Origin: JACVRW01 sp963826165
Lineage (GTDB): Bacteria; Actinomycetota; Thermoleophilia; Solirubrobacterales; Thermoleophilaceae
Assembly: GCA_963826165.1 (NCBI GenBank)
Contig: CAWGWC010000006.1
Coordinates: forward strand, 1-64,000
Length of the DNA stretch: 64,000 nucleotides
Direction of reading: 5' to 3'
In this document: piece after piece, positions 41,564 through 51,906 of the stretch
Position numbering within the stretch: position 1 is the first letter of the stretch
Layout of the letters: each line of letters opens with the position of its first letter
Made by a program: the position numbers and the translations under genes
Notes under the pieces: generated by a model
What the model was told of the DNA's origin: nothing
The model's database searches: none
What the model saw: only the letters and a program-made list of their open reading frames with translations

Positions 41564-42688
41564 TCAGCCACGGCCAGATGAACGATGGCTCGCGCGCACC
41601 GCGCGCTCGCCGTTCGGCGGCCGGAGAAAGGCGAACAGCCTCCCGGCGCCCTTGCGGGCGCTCTCGCGACCGTCGCCGGTGAGGCCGATGATCCCGGCCG
41701 CCAGAAGCAGGCCAAGGCAGGCCAGCGCCCAGCCGAGGTCGGGGCCGTTGCCCTGGCCGGGCGCCGAGGGCGGAGCCGCGGCCCGGCCGGGTTCGGGCCT
41801 CGGGGCGGATGCGGCCGTCTTGTCCGGACCGAGCTGCGGGCCGGCCCGGAACGCATCGCTCGCAGCCGACGGGGTCTTGTCCGGGGCGCCCGTCCGGCCG
41901 GCTCGTTCGGTGTCAGCAGATCGGTCTGGAACGGTCGCCGGTCGCGAATCGAACGCCGGTGAGGGCGACGGCGCCCGCGCTCCGCTGTGGGTGGGCTCCC
42001 GGCGCGCGGCGGGCGTGCGCTCGGCGTGAGGTGCACGCGTAGGTAGGCGACGACCCGCCGGGATGCGCCGGCCGGTGGGCACGCGTCGCCGCTCGGGCGA
42101 CGCGATCGTTCGTGGCGCGGGAGCGGGCGCGGGTGATCCGATCGGTGCGAGCACCGGCGCGACCGGCGCCGGAGCCCTCACGGGCGCCGGAGGAGGAAGG
42201 GGCCTCTCGGGCGCCGCCACCGGCGCGGGCGGCAGGAGCGCGAGCGGGTCGCGGTAGACGTGGCGGCTGCCGGATTCGCGCACGCCGAAATGGAGGTGCG
42301 GCTGTTGAGCCGATCGCCGGCCCGTGATGCCGACCGTGCCGAGGCGCTGCCCCGCAGCCACCGCCGCGCCCTCGCGCACCGCGGCCGACGACAGGTGCAG
42401 ATAGGAGGTGTCGAGGCCCTCGGACGTCCGGACGCTCACGGTCAGCCCGGAGGACCCCGCCGTCCCGGCGTGCAGCACCCGGCCGGCCGCCGCGGCGACC
42501 ACGGGTGTCCCCACCGCCCCGGCTATGTCGATGCCACGGTGCTGGCCGGCCGCGTACGGGTCGGCGCCGTTCCGGTACTGAGTGATCACCTCGCCCGCCA
42601 GCGGCCACGTCCAGGCTGCCGCAGCCGGGGAGACGACGACGAGAAGGCCGAGCAGGGCGAGAGCGAGAGCGGTGAGGAGGGGTCTCAT
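41564..42688 (-). CDS. M23-family peptidase (LytM domain) with Pro/Ala/Arg-rich stalk and C-terminal membrane helix
   Basis: 374 residues from the ATG at 42688. Signal sequence (LLTALALALLGLLVVVSPAAAA), LytM/M23 peptidase domain with GQHRGIDIAG (metal His and Asp) and HLHFG, then a ~200-residue disordered Pro/Ala/Arg stretch and a membrane segment near the end (LGWALACLGLLLAAGIIGL). Likely cell-wall endopeptidase or a regulator of one, held in the membrane. Codons for the disordered part are strongly GC-biased. It lies at the position taken by rpfB in mycobacteria, another wall-active protein. Confidence 0.88.
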   Translation of the reverse strand: MRPLLTALALALLGLLVVVSPAAAAWTWPLAGEVITQYRNGADPYAAGQHRGIDIAGAVGTPVVAAAAGRVLHAGTAGSSGLTVSVRTSEGLDTSYLHLSSAAVREGAAVAAGQRLGTVGITGRRSAQQPHLHFGVRESGSRHVYRDPLALLPPAPVAAPERPLPPPAPVRAPAPVAPVLAPIGSPAPAPAPRTIASPERRRVPTGRRIPAGRRLPTRAPHAERTPAARREPTHSGARAPSPSPAFDSRPATVPDRSADTERAGRTGAPDKTPSAASDAFRAGPQLGPDKTAASAPRPEPGRAAAPPSAPGQGNGPDLGWALACLGLLLAAGIIGLTGDGRESARKGAGRLFAFLRPPNGERAVRASHRSSGRG

Positions 42689-42803
42689 GCGGCGACCGTA
42701 CGGTGCGACCGCTGGACCCAGGGACGCCTTTGGCTGTCCCGTGCGTGTTTGTAACGCTGCTGTGCGAACCGGGCGGTCGCCCGTAACACTTCGGGCCCCG
42801 GCT

Positions 42804-43628
42804 CTACCCCTTCGCCACCAACGCCTCGTACAACACATTCGCGCTACCCCCCGTCAGCTCCGCCACCACCGACGCGGCCCGGCGGGGATGCGCGCCAGCG
42901 TCCACGAGGCGCCGCAGGGCGTCGAGGCCGGCGGGGTCCGCCCCACCCTCAGGCCCGGAGCCGGCCGCCCCAGGCCCGATCACCAGCACCACCTCGCCCT
43001 TGGGCGGCGCCCCCGCGTACCGCGCCGCCAGCTCCTCCGCGCTCCCCCGCACGATCTCTTCGTGCACCTTGGTCAGCTCGCGGCACACCGCCACCTCGCG
43101 CGCCGGGTCGATCTCGGCCAGGAGAGCCAGAGACGCCGGCACGCGACGCGGCGACTCGAAGGCCACCAGAGTCCCGCCCGGCTCTGCCAGCTCTCGCCTC
43201 AGCTCGCCCTTCTTGCGCGGCAGGAAGCCATGAAAGCGCCACTCGTCGGCCGGCAGTCCCGAGGCCACCAGCGCAGTGATGGCGGCCGACGGGCCGGGCA
43301 GCACCTCCACCGGCAGGCCCGCCGCCACGCAGCCGCGCACCAGCAGGTAGCCGGGATCGGACACGAGCGGCATGCCCGCGTCGGAGACGAGCGCGACCAC
43401 CGCCCCGTCCCTCATGCGGCGCACCAGCTCCGCCGAACGCGCTCGCTCGTTGTGCTCGTGGTAGGAGAGGAGACTGGCCTTGACCCCGTAGCGGTCGAGC
43501 AGCACGCGGGTCCGGCGCGTGTCCTCGCAGGCCACCACGTCGGCCTCGCGCAGCGCAGAGAGCACCCGCAGGGTGATGTCCTCCAGATTCCCGATCGGGG
43601 TCGGGCACACCACCAGCCGTCCGGTCAT
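42804..43628 (-). CDS. rsmI: 16S rRNA (cytidine1402-2'-O)-methyltransferase
   Basis: 274 residues. Tetrapyrrole-methylase fold: LVVCPTPIGNLEDITLRVL, ACEDTRRTRVLLDRYG, SDAGMPLVSDPGYLLV, GPSAAITALVASGLP and ALFESPRR-like VAFESPRRVP. Methylates C1402 in the ribosomal P site. Start overlaps the stop of the ROK kinase (ATGA). Confidence 0.95.
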   Translation of the reverse strand: MTGRLVVCPTPIGNLEDITLRVLSALREADVVACEDTRRTRVLLDRYGVKASLLSYHEHNERARSAELVRRMRDGAVVALVSDAGMPLVSDPGYLLVRGCVAAGLPVEVLPGPSAAITALVASGLPADEWRFHGFLPRKKGELRRELAEPGGTLVAFESPRRVPASLALLAEIDPAREVAVCRELTKVHEEIVRGSAEELAARYAGAPPKGEVVLVIGPGAAGSGPEGGADPAGLDALRRLVDAGAHPRRAASVVAELTGGSANVLYEALVAKG

Positions 43629-44584
43629 GCGTCCGTCTCCATCTCGAGCGCGAGCAGAGCCGCGCCGATCATTCCCGACTCGTCGCCGAAGTGGGCCGGC
43701 ACGATCGACACCGCTTCGCGCGGTGGCGGTAGCGCGCGCTCGGCCACGACGGCACGGGCCGGCTCGAGCAGGAGATCGCCCGCCCTGACGGCGCCCCCGC
43801 CGATGACGATCACCTGGGGGTTGAAAAGGTTGACCACGCCCACGAGCCCGTAGCCGAGCCGCCGGCCCACGGTCTCCAGCGCCGAGCGCGCGGCCGCGTC
43901 CCCGGCGTGCGCGAGCTCGGTGACGATTCCACCCGTGATCTCCTCCCCCTCGGCGAGCCGCCGCCCGAGCTCGGAGTCGGGCAGCTCGGCAGCCAGCCGC
44001 GCTCCCTCGCGCCCGATCGCCCGGCCGGAGACGAGCGTCTCGAAGCAGCCTCGGCCCGGGCAGGCGCCGGGACAGTCCTCACCGTCGAGCTCGAGCACCG
44101 TGTGACCGAGCTCCGCGCCGAGCCCGGCGGCACCGCGGTAGACCGCGCCGTTCAGATAGAGCCCGGTGCCGATGCCCGTGCCGAGAGAGACCATCACCAC
44201 GTGCTCGGCGCCGCGGGCAGCTCCCGCCCGCGCCTCGGCGAGCACCGACGCGTTGCCGTCGTTGTCGACCACCACCGGCACCCCGAGGCGCTCGCTCATC
44301 AGGTCGCGGAAGGGCACTCCGCCCAGCGGGAGGTGATTGCACCAGCGCGACACGCCGGTCTGCCACTCCACCAGCGCAGGGATGCCGAAGCCCACGGCGT
44401 CCACGTCGGGAGCGGCGGCCCGGACCTCCTCGACCGCGCCCATGAATATGTCGAGAGTCTCCTGCCGATCGCCCCCGCGCCAGGTCCGGCGCACCCGGTG
44501 ATGCACCGTCAGGGCGTCGTCGACCACGCCCCCGAGCAGCTTCGTTCCCCCCGCATCGATCCCGATCACCCGCCTTGGCGGCAT
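43625..44584 (-). CDS. ROK-family sugar kinase (glucokinase-like)
   Basis: 319 residues. ROK signature: VIGIDAGGTKLLGGVVDD phosphate loop, NDGNASVLAEARAGAARG, SLGTGIGTGLYLNG, the zinc motif ELDGEDCPGACPGRGCFE and VVNLFNPQVIVIGGG. It probably phosphorylates glucose with ATP or polyphosphate, feeding glycolysis. In a two-gene unit with rsmI; divergent from the LCP gene with 26 bases between start codons, so promoters must overlap the genes. Confidence 0.85.
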   Translation of the reverse strand: MPPRRVIGIDAGGTKLLGGVVDDALTVHHRVRRTWRGGDRQETLDIFMGAVEEVRAAAPDVDAVGFGIPALVEWQTGVSRWCNHLPLGGVPFRDLMSERLGVPVVVDNDGNASVLAEARAGAARGAEHVVMVSLGTGIGTGLYLNGAVYRGAAGLGAELGHTVLELDGEDCPGACPGRGCFETLVSGRAIGREGARLAAELPDSELGRRLAEGEEITGGIVTELAHAGDAAARSALETVGRRLGYGLVGVVNLFNPQVIVIGGGAVRAGDLLLEPARAVVAERALPPPREAVSIVPAHFGDESGMIGAALLALEMETDA

Positions 44585-44610
44585 GCCGGATAGATATACA
44601 GAGGGGGGAG

Positions 44611-45684
44611 ATGAACCCGAGTTCTGGCCCTCCGGACCCTCCGGAGTACAACGTTTACCGAGCGCGCAAGAAGCCGCTGGCCCGCGGCGGTGACCTGAAC
44701 GCGCTCAAGCGCCGCCTGTCCCGCAGCCGCGGGGACGACGAGCCACGCCCGCCGCGCGACGGCGAGCGCCGCGTCACTCCCGGGCGCATCCTGAAATGGA
44801 TCGCCGTCGCGGTGGGCGTGTGGCTGGTGCTCTCGCTCACCCTCTTCCTCATCAGCGCGACCACCCAGGAGGGCGTCTCGCCCGAGGCCGAGCGGGCCCT
44901 GTCCTCCGGAGGCACCATGCTCACCGGCACGAACATCCTGGTGCTCGGCTCCGACGCGCGCACGGGCGAGTCGATCGACGAGGGGCTCCAGGGGCCGGGC
45001 CGTTCGGACACCATCATGCTGGTGCACGCCGCCCTGGGCGGCGTGCGAAAGCTGTCGATTCCGCGCGACGTGGAGGTCGACATCCCGGGCCACGGCGTGA
45101 ACAAGGTCAACGCCGCCTACGCGATCGGGGGGCCGGCGCTGACCATCGAGACCGTCGAGTCGTTCCTAGGCAACGGGCTCGAGATCAACCACCTGGTGGA
45201 GGTCGACTTCGAGGACTTCCCCAACTTCATCGATTCGCTGGGCGGCATCACGGTCGACTCCCGGTCGCGCATCTGCTCGCCGCCCTTCGACAACTTCTGG
45301 AAGGGCATCCGCTTCAAGAAGGGCGAGAACGAGCTCGACGGGAGACGCGCCCTCGGCTTCGCCCGCGTACGCAAGAACACCTGCGCGCCGGCCGAGGACG
45401 ACCGCGACCGGGCGGCCCGCCAGCAGGAGGTGCTGCGCGCGATCGGGAGCCAGGTGAAGTCGCCGTCCACGTTCTTTCGCCTACCCCTCGTGAGCTGGGC
45501 GGCTCCGCGGACGCTCAAGACCGACATGAACGGCTTCCAGCTGATGGCGCTGTTCGCCGACATGGCCACGGGCAACTCGTCGGACACCGAGGTGCTGGAG
45601 GCCACCTGCTGCAACGGCAGCAACCTGTTCGTCACCGACGGCGCCAAGGCCGACGCGGTGGAGAAGCTCGAGAACGGAAGCTAG
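44611..45684 (+). CDS. LytR-CpsA-Psr (LCP) family cell-wall glycopolymer ligase
   Basis: 357 residues from the ATG at 44611, preceded directly by GGGGGGAG. Basic cytosolic N-terminus, a membrane helix (ILKWIAVAVGVWLVLSLTLFL), then the LCP domain: TNILVLGSDAR, GRSDTIMLVH, RKLSIPRDVEVDIPG, GVNKVNAAYAIGG and RALGFARVRKN (Arg/Asp residues bind the polyprenyl pyrophosphate). Attaches teichoic-acid-like or arabinogalactan-like polymers to peptidoglycan. The C-terminal LytR-C domain is absent. Confidence 0.9.
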   Translation: MNPSSGPPDPPEYNVYRARKKPLARGGDLNALKRRLSRSRGDDEPRPPRDGERRVTPGRILKWIAVAVGVWLVLSLTLFLISATTQEGVSPEAERALSSGGTMLTGTNILVLGSDARTGESIDEGLQGPGRSDTIMLVHAALGGVRKLSIPRDVEVDIPGHGVNKVNAAYAIGGPALTIETVESFLGNGLEINHLVEVDFEDFPNFIDSLGGITVDSRSRICSPPFDNFWKGIRFKKGENELDGRRALGFARVRKNTCAPAEDDRDRAARQQEVLRAIGSQVKSPSTFFRLPLVSWAAPRTLKTDMNGFQLMALFADMATGNSSDTEVLEATCCNGSNLFVTDGAKADAVEKLENGS

Positions 45685-46040
45685 TCGGACTTCGAGGAGG
45701 AGGACGAGCTCGAGGACGACGAGCTGCCGGAGCCCGACCCTGATCCCTTCGAGTCCGAGCCCGATGACCCCGACCCGGACGAGCTCGACTCCTTCTTCTT
45801 GGTGTCCTTCTCGGAGGACGAGGACGATTCACCACTCGAGGCCGAGCTGTCCGAGCCCTTCTTCTTCTTGCCGTAGTCGGTGTTGTAGAAGCCCGAGCCC
45901 TTGAAGTGCACCGCCACCGGGTGGAATACGCGCTGCACCGGCGCACCGCAGGTGGAGCACGCGGTGAGCGGATCGTCGACCATGCGCTGGATCACCTCGA
46001 AGGTGTGACCCCGGTCGCAGCGATACTCGTAAGTGGGCAT
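45681..46040 (-). CDS. FmdB-family zinc-ribbon protein with a serine-rich tail
   Basis: 119 residues. The N-terminal 55 residues are an FmdB zinc ribbon (MPTYEYRCDRGHTFEV with only the first of the usual cysteine pair, then ACSTCGAPVQRVF and FKGSGFYNTDYG). The rest is almost only Ser, Gly, Lys and Asp. The first zinc knuckle is RCDRGH, where His replaces the second Cys. The family is thought to regulate transcription or bind RNA. It converges on the LCP gene with a four-base overlap. Confidence 0.85.
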   Translation of the reverse strand: MPTYEYRCDRGHTFEVIQRMVDDPLTACSTCGAPVQRVFHPVAVHFKGSGFYNTDYGKKKKGSDSSASSGESSSSSEKDTKKKESSSSGSGSSGSDSKGSGSGSGSSSSSSSSSSSKSD

Positions 46041-46266
46041 GGCACTCCCAGTATATGAGTGCCAAGAACGGCTCAGGCGCCGGGCGGCCGTGGCTCGTCG
46101 AGGTCTCGAAACAACGAGACCCGCGTGCTGTGCCAGACCAGCCAGGCGGCGATATGTCCTATCGGGCGCAGAGCCGAGGCGACCATCCCGGCCAACCTAC
46201 CCCAGCGTCCACGCGGCGGTACGCCAGGGGCGGCGGATGGCCGGAATTACCGACTTGTCGGGCGGG

Positions 46267-46287
46267 AGCACCCGGCTCGGCCGGGTG
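46267..46287. promoter_or_regulatory. Strong hairpin in the glyS leader region
   Basis: GCACCCGGC-TCG-GCCGGGTGC: a perfect 9-bp stem with a three-base loop, 43 bases upstream of the glyS start. It is followed by GAACCGAG and no T run, so it is not a classical intrinsic terminator. It may be part of a leader structure; GGGTGCGAACCG is loosely like the T-box antiterminator consensus but I could not find a Stem I. The remainder of 46041-46330 holds no gene. Confidence 0.35.
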
Positions 46288-46330
46288 CGAACCGAGATTC
46301 TCCGCGGGCCTTGGGTAGGGTCAGCGCACC

Positions 46331-47707
46331 GTGGTGACCATGGACCAGATCGTCGCGCTCTCCAAGCGCCGGGGCTTCGTCTTTCCGGCGTCGGAGATCT
46401 ACGGCGGCATCGCCAACACCTACGACTACGGCCACTACGGGGTGCTGCTCAAGAACAACGTCATCGCCGAGTGGTGGAAGGCGATGATCCAGGAGCGCGA
46501 CGACGTGGTGGCGCTCGATTCAGCGATCATCCAGCACCCGCGGACCTGGGAGGCCTCGGGCCACCTGGAGGGCTTCACCGACCCCCTCGTGGACTGCCGC
46601 GCCTGCCAGCAGCGCTTCCGCGCAGACCATCTGGCCGAGGAGAAGGCGGGCACGGGCAACAATCCCGAGATCCGCTGCGGGCATGCACCTTCGAAGCTCC
46701 CCGGCGAGCACAAGGATTGCGACCTCACCGAGGCCCGCGAGTTCAACCTCATGTTCGAGACCACGATCGGCCCGGTCAAGGACGCCGGCTCGACCGTCTT
46801 CCTGCGCCCCGAGACCGCTCAGGGGATCTTCCTCAACTTCAAGAACACGCTCCAGTACGCGCGCCGCAAGCCGCCCTTCGGGATCGCCCAGGTGGGCAAG
46901 TCCTTCCGCAACGAGATCACCCCTGGCAACTTCGTCTTCCGCACGCTCGAGTTCGAGCAGATGGAGATGGAGTTCTTCGTCCCGCCCGACGAGGCCGAGC
47001 GCTGGCACCAGCACTGGATGGAGGCTCGGATGGCCTGGTACGAGGGCCTGGGGCTCGATCCCGAGAAGCTGCGGCTGAGGCCCCACGGCGACGACGAGCT
47101 GTCGCACTACTCGTCGGCGACGAGCGACATCGAGTACCTCTACCCGATCGGCTGGTCGGAGCTCGAGGGCATAGCCAACCGGGGTGACTTCGACCTCACC
47201 CAGCACGCGAAGTTCTCGGGCGACAAGCTCGAGTACGTCGACACCGCGACCGGCGAGCGCTACGTGCCGCACGTGATCGAGCCCGCCGGCGGGGTCGGTC
47301 GCGCCGTGCTGGCCCTGATGTGCGACGCCTACCGCGAGGAGGAGATCGAGGGCCGTCAGCGGGTGGTGCTCGGCCTCCACCCCAAGGTCGCGCCGGTGAA
47401 GGTCGCGGTGCTGCCGCTGGTCAACCGCGACGGCATGCCAGAGCTGGCCCGGCGCCTGTACGAGGAGCTGCGCACGCGCATGCCCGCCGAGTACGACGCA
47501 GGTGGCTCGATCGGGAAGCGCTACCGCCGCCAGGACGAGATCGGCACCCCCTGGGGGGTCACCGTTGACGGCCAGACGGTCGAGGACGACACGGTGACCC
47601 TGCGCGACCGCGACTCGCTGGAGCAGGTGCGGATCGGGCTCGACGCTCTCGGCGACGAGCTGCAGACGAGGCTCAGCGCCGAGTGGCGCTCGCCGAATCT
47701 GGCGTAG
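46331..47707 (+). CDS. glyS: Glycyl-tRNA synthetase (homodimeric type)
   Basis: 458 residues from a GTG (ATG at 46340 is possible). Class II synthetase: RRGFVFPASEIYGGIANTYDYG start, motif 2-type FLRPETAQGIFLNFKN and FRNEITPGNFVFRTLEFEQME, and motif 3 near GRAVLALMCDAYRE. The C-terminal anticodon-binding domain begins around LHPKVAPVKVAVLPL. It charges tRNA-Gly. Convergent with the TetR gene, 19 bases apart. Confidence 0.96.
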   Translation: MVTMDQIVALSKRRGFVFPASEIYGGIANTYDYGHYGVLLKNNVIAEWWKAMIQERDDVVALDSAIIQHPRTWEASGHLEGFTDPLVDCRACQQRFRADHLAEEKAGTGNNPEIRCGHAPSKLPGEHKDCDLTEAREFNLMFETTIGPVKDAGSTVFLRPETAQGIFLNFKNTLQYARRKPPFGIAQVGKSFRNEITPGNFVFRTLEFEQMEMEFFVPPDEAERWHQHWMEARMAWYEGLGLDPEKLRLRPHGDDELSHYSSATSDIEYLYPIGWSELEGIANRGDFDLTQHAKFSGDKLEYVDTATGERYVPHVIEPAGGVGRAVLALMCDAYREEEIEGRQRVVLGLHPKVAPVKVAVLPLVNRDGMPELARRLYEELRTRMPAEYDAGGSIGKRYRRQDEIGTPWGVTVDGQTVEDDTVTLRDRDSLEQVRIGLDALGDELQTRLSAEWRSPNLA

Positions 47708-47726
47708 GACTGCTGCTGCGGTCCGC

Positions 47727-48344
47727 CTAGCCGGCGGCGCCGAGCAGGCGGCGCGCTGTGCCCACGCCGAGCTCGAAGGCCGCCGTCTGATCCCAGTCGG
47801 GATCGGACAGGACCTGGATGCCGAAGCCGTCGGCCAGGGAGAAGAGGATCGAGGCCACGGCCTCGGGCTCGGCCTGGAGGCGGATCACGCCGTCGCGCTC
47901 CTTGATGCGAAGCCAGCCTGCCAGGCGCTCGCGCCACTGCCGGTAGAGCTCGGCCAGCTCGGCGCGGATCTCTTCCGAGTGGCGCGAGGCCGAGAGCATC
48001 TCGTAGATCACCGCCTGGCCGCCTGCGTCGTCCTCGAGGAACTCGTTGAGGCCGATCACCAGGGCGTCGAGGATCTCGTCGATCGTGCCGGCCTGGGCGA
48101 GCCGCTCGTCCATGTTGCGGTTGCGCACCTCGCAGTCGTGGCGCACCACCTCTACGAGCAGGCGCTCCTTCGACCCGAAGTAGTAGTGCAGGAGGCCCCG
48201 CGAGACCCCTGCCTCGCGGGCCACGTGATCGAAGGTCGAGCCCGCCGCACCGCGGCGGCCGACGCTCGAGCGCATGGCCGCGATGATGCGCTGGGCCTTG
48301 TCGCCCTCGAGCCTGCGAGGTGCTTCCGTGGTGGCGGCTTCCAT
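47727..48344 (-). CDS. TetR-family transcriptional regulator
   Basis: 205 residues from the ATG at 48344 (MEAATTEAPRRLEGDKAQRI). TetR HTH with FDHVAREAGVSRGLLHYYFGSKERLL; the C-terminal ligand-binding part has IYEMLSASRHSEEIRAELAEL. The 16-base palindrome at 48364-48379 lies 20 bases upstream of its start, fitting autorepression. A near-identical palindrome precedes the R2lox gene at 12351-13274. In M. tuberculosis the R2lox gene Rv0233 is next to TetR gene Rv0232, so this protein probably controls R2lox. Confidence 0.9.
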   Translation of the reverse strand: MEAATTEAPRRLEGDKAQRIIAAMRSSVGRRGAAGSTFDHVAREAGVSRGLLHYYFGSKERLLVEVVRHDCEVRNRNMDERLAQAGTIDEILDALVIGLNEFLEDDAGGQAVIYEMLSASRHSEEIRAELAELYRQWRERLAGWLRIKERDGVIRLQAEPEAVASILFSLADGFGIQVLSDPDWDQTAAFELGVGTARRLLGAAG

Positions 48345-48363
48345 CCCTCGCGCGCCATCGTAG

Positions 48364-48379
48364 CTGGCTGGCCAGCCAG
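48364..48379. promoter_or_regulatory. Predicted TetR operator upstream of the TetR gene
   Basis: CTGGCTGGCCAGCCAG, a perfect 16-base palindrome between the TetR start codon and the hairpin at 48403-48427. A copy with one mismatch is at 13330-13345. Confidence 0.75.
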
Positions 48380-48402
48380 AAGCCGTGTCCTCCCCCAACG
48401 AC

Positions 48403-48427
48403 GAGAGGCGCCCACTGGGCGCCTCTC
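48403..48427. terminator. Hairpin terminator downstream of the minus-strand gene at 48451-48936
   Basis: GAGAGGCGCCC-ACT-GGGCGCCTCTC: perfect 11-bp stem with a 3-base loop, 24 bases past the stop of that gene and just upstream of the TetR palindrome. It lacks a T run but is the only strong structure there, insulating the TetR gene. Confidence 0.65.
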
Positions 48428-48450
48428 AGATGACTCAGAGTGCGGCCGCG

Positions 48451-48936
48451 CTAGCTGGTGCTGACGGGCTCGCTCTCGCTGGAGCTCGGGCTGGAACCCG
48501 AGTTGCCCGCCGGCTCCGGTGTGGTGCTGGCGGTGTACTCGAACTCCTCCTCGGCGCCGAACAGGGCGTCGAGCACCTTCTTGCGAAGACCCTCGCTGGC
48601 CACCAGGGCGACTCCGGCGCCCACCACGGCCAGGAGCAGAAGCCGGCCCTTGCGGCCCTTCTTCTTCTTCTTGCCGCGCAGAGCGTCCGTCGCCTCCTTC
48701 AGCGAGGACGTGGCGTCCTTGATCTCGCGCTGAACCTTCTTGTCGTCGAGCGCCTTCGCGGGGCCCTTGCCGTTGATGCGCGAATAGGCGTTCTTGGCCG
48801 AGACGGCGGCGCTGCGCAGATTCTCGCGCAGCTCCGGGTCATCCATCAGCCGTTGCACGTATGGGTTGTTGCGGACCGCCGCACCGGCGGCGACCGCTCC
48901 GGCTCCGGCCTTGGCGGCCTTTTTCTTACCTGCCAT
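48451..48936 (-). CDS. Membrane-associated protein with helical N-terminus and Ser-rich tail
   Basis: 161 residues from the ATG at 48936 (MAGKKKAAKAGAGAVAAG). Helical charged N-terminal half (DDPELRENLRSAAVSAKNAY, KKVQREIKDATSSLKEATDA), a Lys/Arg cluster (GKKKKKGRKGR), one membrane helix (LLLLAVVGAGVALVAS) and an acidic Ser/Pro tail. Similar layouts occur in small actinobacterial membrane proteins of unknown role. Seventy bases from the lon stop, on the same strand. Confidence 0.65.
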   Translation of the reverse strand: MAGKKKAAKAGAGAVAAGAAVRNNPYVQRLMDDPELRENLRSAAVSAKNAYSRINGKGPAKALDDKKVQREIKDATSSLKEATDALRGKKKKKGRKGRLLLLAVVGAGVALVASEGLRKKVLDALFGAEEEFEYTASTTPEPAGNSGSSPSSSESEPVSTS

Positions 48937-49005
48937 TGCTCTCCTCGATCCGCCTGCGGTCGGGACACTGTACCCGGGATCGAGCCCGCGCACGCGACGT
49001 TCGCG

Positions 49006-51389
<2,384 letters not shown>

Positions 51390-51393
<4 letters not shown>

Positions 51394-51830
51394 CCCTCTT
51401 CGATGGGCACGCGGCGCACGCTCTGCTCGGGTCGCGCCAGCGGGATCTCCACCTCGAGCGTGCCGTCCTCATACGAGGCTCTCGCCGCCTCGGCCACCAC
51501 CTCGGCCCCGAGCTCCACCAGCCTGCGGAAAGGACCATGCTCGATCTCGATCTGCTGGTAGAGGCGTCCCTTGGCCTCCGCCGGCCGGCGCTCGCCGGCG
51601 ATCAGCAGCTGGCGGCCGCGGATCTCGAGCGCCACGTCGGAGATGTGGATGCCGGAGAGGTCGGCCTTGACCACGGCCCGGGGCGGGTTGTCGGTGTAGT
51701 AGACGTCCACCGACGGCGAGAAGCCGCGCCCCCTGAGACCGGTCTGGCGCTCGAACACGTCACCGAACAACTCGTCGATCTCGCGCCGCATGCGGTCGAA
51801 GTTGGCGAACAGGTCGCGTTGGGAGCTCAC
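51390..51830 (-). CDS. Hsp20/alpha-crystallin small heat-shock protein
   Basis: 146 residues. Alpha-crystallin domain from about 40 to 130 (VDVYYTDNPPRAVVKADLSGIHISDVALEIRG split, GRLYQQIEIEHGPFRRLVELG, TLEVEIPLA). N-terminus is MSSQRDLFANFDRMRREIDELF. First gene of a two-gene unit with lon. ATP-independent holdase that keeps unfolded proteins soluble. Confidence 0.92.
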
Positions 51831-51906
51831 GAGGGGCCGAGGATAGACCGCACCGGGTTAACAGCACCGTGACGCGCTTCGCGCTGGACTGGGAATCCTC
51901 AGAGAC

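Noticed and set aside
38359..42036. A single open minus-strand frame of 1225 codons covering metG, tatD and rsmA.
   Set aside because: Only its last ~300 codons (rsmA) encode a recognisable protein; the rest is an antisense or shifted shadow of metG, tatD and the M23 peptidase gene.
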